Positions 6,380 through 9,990 of a stretch of DNA of 9,990 nucleotides are shown here, one piece after another. The stretch is from positions 1 through 9,990 of the forward strand of contig JBBRXG010000110.1 in NCBI GenBank assembly GCA_038248655.1. Direction: 5' to 3'. Position numbers and translations under genes: made by a program. Position 1 is the stretch's first letter. Each line of letters begins with the position of its first letter. The notes beneath the pieces are model-generated. The model did not search any database. It worked only from the letters and a program-made list of their open reading frames with translations, and was not told where the DNA came from. Source of the DNA: DATBLE01 sp038248655. GTDB taxonomy: Bacteria > Actinomycetota > Thermoleophilia > Gaiellales > Gaiellaceae.

Positions 6380-7183
6380 GTGCTCGCCGCCGATCCGACG
6401 GCTCCACGGCTCCCGGCGCGGCTCGCCGCCCGCGTCGGGTCGTGGCTCCCCGCCCTCGCCGTCTTCGTCCTCGTCATCGGCATGTGGCAGGGGCTGACGA
6501 CCGCGTTCCACGTCCAGACCTTCCTGCTCCCCAAGCCGACCCAGATCGCGACCGCCTTCTGGAACGACAAGGGCTCGCTCTGGAGCTTCGGCGTCTACAC
6601 GTTCAAGGAGGCGCTCGGGGGCTTCGCGCTCGGCTCCGGCCTGGGGATCCTGGCCGCGCTCGGCTTCGCACGCTGGCGCCGCCTCGGAGCGGCGATCATG
6701 CCGATCGCCGTGGCGGCCAACGCGGTGCCGATCATCGCCTTCTCGCCGATCACGAACAACTGGTTCGGCCTCCTGAACCCGTTCTCGAAGATGGCGATCG
6801 CGGCCGTCCTCTGCTTCTTCCCGGTGATGATCAACACGCTGCGCGGCCTCACCTCGGTGAACCCGCAGTCGATCGAGCTGATGCGCTCGTACGCCGCCGG
6901 CACGGTGGCCACGTTCCGCTGGGTCCGGGTGCCGAACTCGCTCCCCTTCATGTTCACGGGACTGAAGGTGGCGACGGTCCTCTCGATGATCGGCGCGATC
7001 GTCGGCGAGTACTTCGGCGGTCCCACGAACGCCCTCGGCGTCAGCATCCTGAACGACTCCCAGCTCTTCAACTACCCGCGCGCGTGGGCGGGCATCGTGC
7101 TGGCGAGCGCGTTCGGGATCCTCTTCTACGCGACCGTCGCTGCCGCCGAGCATCTGACCACCGGCTGGCGCCGCGCGCTCTGA
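6380..7183 (+). CDS. ABC transporter permease, second subunit
   Basis: The 267-residue protein pairs with the permease at 4517. TM1 lies at about 22-40, followed by the usual F-LPKP-QI segment (48-56). Helices follow from about 75 to 250, and the ATPase-docking loop is at about 166-192 (IELMRSYAAG, then VPNSLPFMFTGLK). The NAVPIIAFSPITNNWFG segment (114-130) is typical of importers related to ThiX and pyrimidine transporters. The frame is open far upstream, but I choose the GTG at 6380. It lies 2 bases after the ATPase stop, has GAGGAG (6363-6368) upstream, and gives the expected family length. A longer start would overlap the ATPase gene fully. A 29-base block (6873-6901) is identical to 5085-5113 in the first permease gene. 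Confidence 0.93.
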   Translation: MLAADPTAPRLPARLAARVGSWLPALAVFVLVIGMWQGLTTAFHVQTFLLPKPTQIATAFWNDKGSLWSFGVYTFKEALGGFALGSGLGILAALGFARWRRLGAAIMPIAVAANAVPIIAFSPITNNWFGLLNPFSKMAIAAVLCFFPVMINTLRGLTSVNPQSIELMRSYAAGTVATFRWVRVPNSLPFMFTGLKVATVLSMIGAIVGEYFGGPTNALGVSILNDSQLFNYPRAWAGIVLASAFGILFYATVAAAEHLTTGWRRAL

Positions 7184-7263
7184 TTTCCGTTCCGGCCGCC
7201 TGAGGTTCAGAATGGGGGCGGCGGCGTCCCACCCGGGGCCGCATGGACGAAGAGGGAGGACGC

Positions 7264-8388
7264 ATGAGTCGCAAGAGATGGATCGGGGTGATCGCCACGC
7301 TCGCGGTCGCCGCCGCGGCGTCGTGGGGCGCGGTCGCCGCGACGGCCGGCTCGGCCGCTCCGAAGCTGACGAAGGTAACGCTCCAGCTGAAGTGGGTGAC
7401 GCAGGCGCAGTTCGCGGGCTACTACGCCGCGCTCGCCAAGGGCTACTACAAGGACGCCTGCCTCGACGTCTCGATCAAGGTCGGCGGCCCGAGCATCACG
7501 CCGGAGACGGTCGTCGCCGGCAAGCGGGCCGACTTCGGGATCGACTGGCTGCCGAACCTGTTCGCCACCCGCGAGCAGGGCAGCAACCTCGTCTCGATCG
7601 CGCAGGTCTTCGCCCGGAGCGGGATGACCGAGCTCACCTGGCGCGCGGGCGGGATCAACACGATCGCGAAGATGCGCGGCAAGAAGGTCGGCGTCTGGTG
7701 CTGCGGGAACCAGCCGGAGCTCTTCGCAGCGCTCCAGAAGAACGGGATCAACCCGAAGAGCTCGAAGGACGTGACGATCGTCAACCAGCCGTTCGACATG
7801 CAGCTGTTCCTCAAGCACCAGGTCGACGCTGCGGCTGCGATGACCTACAACGAGCTCGCCCAGGTCCTCGAGACGAAGAACCCGAAGACGGGCAAGCTCT
7901 ACCAGCTGAGCGACCTGAACGTCTTCAAGATGGCGAGCCCGGCGGTGGGGACCGGCATGCTCGAGGACAACGTCTTCGTCCGCGCCGACTGGCTGAAGAA
8001 CGCCGCCAACCAGGCGGCGGCGGTCAAGTTCCTGAAGGCGTCGTTCCAGGGCTGGATCTACTGCCGTGACCACCAGGCCGAGTGCGTGGCCACCGTGCTG
8101 AAGAACGGCTCCCTGCTCGGCAAGGGCCACCAGACGTGGGAGATGAACGAGATCAACGCGCTCATCTGGCCGAATCCGGCCGGCATCGGCCTGCCTCCGG
8201 TGGGCGCGGTGGCGAAGACGGCGGCGATCGCGCGGACGTACGGCGTGCTCAAGAAAGCGCCTGCTGCGAGCGCGACGAACTACACCTACGCGCGGAAGGC
8301 GGTCGCACAGCTGAAGGCGGCCGGCGTGGACGTGAACGGCAAGAGCTGGAAGAAGGCGACCGTCGCGGTCACGCCCGGCGGAAAATAA
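7264..8388 (+). CDS. ABC substrate-binding protein, THI5/NMT1-like (pyrimidine type)
   Basis: This extracytoplasmic receptor is predicted to capture a small heterocycle and deliver it to the importer. The 374-residue product has a basic start (MSRKRW) and a hydrophobic signal segment (about 6-26). An Ala-rich cleavage zone lies near 24-32, with no lipobox Cys. The mature part opens with VTLQLKWVTQAQFAGYYAAL (38-57), the signature of the NMT1/THI5-like fold. GGPSITPE (74-81) and RADFGIDWLPNL (88-99) follow, then a hinge strand KVGVWCCGNQ (141-150). The adjacent Cys146-Cys147 are unusual. C267 and C274 could form a disulfide bridge. The C-terminal region has NEINALIWPNPAGIG (295-309), seen in pyrimidine-type receptors. 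ATG at 7264 is preferred over 7243 because GGGAGG sits 4 bases upstream. Hydroxymethylpyrimidine, uracil/thymine, hydantoin or riboflavin-type ligands cannot be separated by eye; the neighbouring hydrolase favours a pyrimidine or hydantoin. Confidence 0.93.
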   Translation: MSRKRWIGVIATLAVAAAASWGAVAATAGSAAPKLTKVTLQLKWVTQAQFAGYYAALAKGYYKDACLDVSIKVGGPSITPETVVAGKRADFGIDWLPNLFATREQGSNLVSIAQVFARSGMTELTWRAGGINTIAKMRGKKVGVWCCGNQPELFAALQKNGINPKSSKDVTIVNQPFDMQLFLKHQVDAAAAMTYNELAQVLETKNPKTGKLYQLSDLNVFKMASPAVGTGMLEDNVFVRADWLKNAANQAAAVKFLKASFQGWIYCRDHQAECVATVLKNGSLLGKGHQTWEMNEINALIWPNPAGIGLPPVGAVAKTAAIARTYGVLKKAPAASATNYTYARKAVAQLKAAGVDVNGKSWKKATVAVTPGGK

Positions 8389-8412
8389 GAGCGACCGAGG
8401 AGGGAGATTCGC

Positions 8413-8496
8413 ATGAGCCGTAGGCTCGACGGAGGCTCACAGGGAGCGAAGGGGCCGGCTTTGCCGGCCCTGGAGCGGGTGCCATGTCCCTGCTGA
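8413..8496 (+). other. possible 27-codon leader frame overlapping the hydrolase start
   Basis: An ATG at 8413, with an excellent GAGGAGGGA ribosome site about 7 bases upstream, opens a 27-codon frame. It ends at TGA 8494-8496, 13 bases inside the dihydropyrimidinase gene and in another frame. The peptide begins MSRRLDGGSQG and looks like no known protein. The frame crosses the 8452-8470 hairpin, so its translation could unfold that structure and couple expression of the hydrolase to ribosome traffic. It may equally be a chance frame. Confidence 0.3.
8452..8470. other. hairpin just before the hydrolase ribosome site
   Basis: GGGCCGGC (8452-8459) and GCCGGCCC (8463-8470) are perfect complements with a TTT loop. 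TGGAG, the likely ribosome site for the gene at 8484, begins at the next base. There is no T-tract. It may tune expression of the hydrolase relative to the binding protein, or be a short palindromic repeat. A smaller stem, GAGCC/GGCTC at 8415-8427, lies upstream. Confidence 0.6.
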
Positions 8497-9899
8497 TCAA
8501 GGGTGGCCGCGTCGTCACGGCCGCCGACGTCTACGTCGGCGACATCCTGGTCGAAGGCGGGCGGATCTCCCTCATCGGCGAGTCGCTGGACGTGCCGGCC
8601 GACCGTGTGATCGACGCCTCCGGCGCGTACGTGCTGCCGGGCTGCATCGACCCGCACACGCATCTGGACATGCCGTTTGGCGGCACCGTGACGTGCGACG
8701 ACTTCGAGTCCGGGCACGTGTCGGCTGCCTTCGGCGGGACGACCTGCCATGTCGACTTCTGCATCCAGCCGCAGGGGTCGTCCTTCGGATCGGCACTCGA
8801 GGCGTGGCACGAGAAGGCGAACGGGAAGGCGATCATCGACTACGGGTTCCACATCGCGGTGACCGACCTCCGCGAGGGAGGGACGCTCGAGGAGCTGGCG
8901 TCCCTCCCCGACCAGGGGGTGACCTCGTACAAGCTGTTCATGGCGTACAAGGGCGCGCTCCAGGTCGACGACGAGACGCTCTTCAGGACGATGCAGGTCG
9001 CGGCGGCGACGGGCGCGCTCGTGATGGTGCACGCCGAGAACGGCGACGCGATCGACGTTCTCGTCAGGGAGGCGCTCGCCCGGGGCGAGACCGAGCCGCG
9101 CTACCACGCGCTCACGCGGCCCCCCGAGACCGAGGGCGAGGCGACGAACCGGGCGATCCAGCTCGCGCGGGTCGCCGGGGCGCCGCTGTACGTCGTCCAC
9201 GTCTCGTGCAAGGAGTCGCTCGACCCGATCGCGACCGCCAGGGAGAAGGGCTGGACGATCTTCGGCGAGACGTGCACGCAGTACTTCTTCGTCGACGAGA
9301 CGTTCCTCGAGCGACCGGATTTCGAGGGCGCGAAGTACGTGTACACGCCGCCGCCGCGAGCGAAGGAGAACCAGGATCACCTCTGGGCGGCGGTGCGCTC
9401 CGACGTCCTCTCGGCGGTCTCGACCGATCACTGTGCGTTCAGCTGGGACGGGCAGAAGTCCCTCGGGCGCGACGACTTCTCGAAGATCCCGAACGGCGGG
9501 CCGGGGATCGAGAACCGGCTGCAGATGATCCACCAGTTCGGGGTCCGGCCCGGGCGGATCTCGCTGAACCGGATGGTCGAGCTCCTGAGCACGAACCCGG
9601 CGAAGCTGTTCGGCCTCTACCCGCGCAAGGGCACGCTGGCGGTCGGCTCGGACGCGGACATCGTCGTCTTCGATCCCGACAAGAAGATGACGCTCTCGGC
9701 GTCGTCGCACCATTCGCGGGCCGACTACAACCTGTACGAAGGCACTGAGGTGACCGGCTCTCCGCAGATCGTGATCCGCCGCGGAGAGCTGCTCGTCGAC
9801 GGCGACGAGCTGGTCGCGGAACCCGGTTCGGGGCAGTTCGTGAAGCGGGCGCGGTTCGGCGAGGAGCTGACGCCGGCCCGCAGCGCGGTCCCTTCATAG
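8484..9899 (+). CDS. hydA: dihydropyrimidinase / D-hydantoinase
   Basis: This cytosolic amidohydrolase opens the ring of 5,6-dihydrouracil, dihydrothymine or hydantoins to N-carbamoyl amino acids, the second step of reductive pyrimidine breakdown. The 471-residue length is typical. The two-metal site is complete: His58 and His60 (DPHTHLDMPF), the Lys150 that becomes carboxylated (TSYKLFMAYKG), His183 (MVHAENGD), His239 (YVVHVSCK) and Asp315 (STDHCAF). Tyr155 and PNGGPGIENR (336-345) match the substrate-binding loops. The segment usually read as CSPPLR is YTPPPR here (287-292). The N-terminal strand domain (1-52) and the C-terminal VTGSPQIVIRRGELLVDG segment complete the fold. ATG at 8484 has GGAG 8 bases upstream. 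As the last gene after the importer, it probably acts on what the importer delivers. Allantoinase or another cyclic amidase is less likely given the motif set; exact substrate is not fixed by sequence. Confidence 0.93.
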   Translation: MSLLIKGGRVVTAADVYVGDILVEGGRISLIGESLDVPADRVIDASGAYVLPGCIDPHTHLDMPFGGTVTCDDFESGHVSAAFGGTTCHVDFCIQPQGSSFGSALEAWHEKANGKAIIDYGFHIAVTDLREGGTLEELASLPDQGVTSYKLFMAYKGALQVDDETLFRTMQVAAATGALVMVHAENGDAIDVLVREALARGETEPRYHALTRPPETEGEATNRAIQLARVAGAPLYVVHVSCKESLDPIATAREKGWTIFGETCTQYFFVDETFLERPDFEGAKYVYTPPPRAKENQDHLWAAVRSDVLSAVSTDHCAFSWDGQKSLGRDDFSKIPNGGPGIENRLQMIHQFGVRPGRISLNRMVELLSTNPAKLFGLYPRKGTLAVGSDADIVVFDPDKKMTLSASSHHSRADYNLYEGTEVTGSPQIVIRRGELLVDGDELVAEPGSGQFVKRARFGEELTPARSAVPS

Positions 9900-9939
9900 C
9901 TCGACGACGGACGCCGACTGCCCCTACGTTGCCGTTTCG

Positions 9940-9972
9940 GGCCATGTCAGGGGTCTGACCCCTGCCATGGCC
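9940..9972. repeat. 33-base near-perfect palindrome after the operon
   Basis: GGCCATG (9940-9946) and CATGGCC (9966-9972) enclose CAGGGGTC (9948-9955), a single T, and GACCCCTG (9957-9964). Only one position pair (9947/9965) is mismatched. The hairpin begins 41 bases after the hydrolase stop and has no T-tract. The core AGGGGTCTGACCCCT resembles palindromes often seen between genes in many bacteria, including REP-like elements; this is from memory. It may serve as the operon terminator or be a dispersed repeat. Confidence 0.75.
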
Positions 9973-9990
9973 GGATTGGGCGATCACGAC

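Noticed and set aside
7243..7263. Upstream ATG at 7243 for the binding protein
   Set aside because: It would put an acidic MDEEGGR stretch before the signal peptide. The ribosome site lies directly upstream of the ATG at 7264.
8286..9713. Long - strand frame antisense to the hydrolase
   Set aside because: Arg/Val/Leu/Asp-rich shadow of the dihydropyrimidinase codons; the + strand protein has every catalytic residue.
1..9990. CRISPR array, tRNA, rRNA, phage or defence system
   Set aside because: No regularly spaced repeats, cloverleaf-like sequence with tRNA consensus arms, or recognisable defence or phage proteins were found on either strand.

Overview
The window is very GC-rich, with codons ending almost always in G or C, as in a high-GC actinobacterium. 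The gene set (an actinobacterial-type six-helix membrane protein, an MMPL permease, an IS1634-type transposase remnant, and a THI5-like ABC importer next to a dihydropyrimidinase) would fit a deep-branching soil lineage such as Thermoleophilia/Gaiellales. That placement is inferred from style and gene content, not proven.

Left part (1-2529): two broken genes face each other. An IS1634-like transposase fragment enters from the left edge on the + strand and loses recognisable homology near 672. An MMPL-family transporter on the - strand reads intact from about 2529 down to 715. It is then cut immediately before its second conserved GMDY-type motif. About 42 unassigned bases separate the two. 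The MMPL reading frame has no ATG, GTG or TTG at its expected beginning. It also has no stop before the window edge, so a gene caller easily misses it.

Middle (2530-4516): a 375-base gene-free stretch is followed by a six-helix membrane protein of unknown function (+), a hairpin and an 18-base tandem duplication. Next come a GNAT acetyltransferase (-) and a 56-residue TatA-like protein (-). TatA starts 47 bases from the divergent start of the right-hand operon.

Right part (4517-9899): five + strand genes form a likely operon. They encode an ABC permease, an ABC ATPase, a second permease, a secreted THI5/NMT1-like binding protein and a dihydropyrimidinase/hydantoinase with all its metal ligands. 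The simplest reading is that the importer brings in a pyrimidine, dihydropyrimidine or hydantoin-like ring compound, which the hydrolase then opens to an N-carbamoyl amino acid. The dihydropyrimidine dehydrogenase and beta-ureidopropionase of a complete reductive pathway are not in the window.

The operon spacers hold strong GC-rich hairpins (5434-5462, 5507-5532, 8452-8470), and two small open frames overlap neighbouring start codons. A nearly perfect 33-base palindrome lies after the last gene. No RNA gene, CRISPR array, phage gene or clear novel defence system was seen. The most notable points are the double truncation on the left, the unlisted tatA, and the structured spacers of the importer operon.
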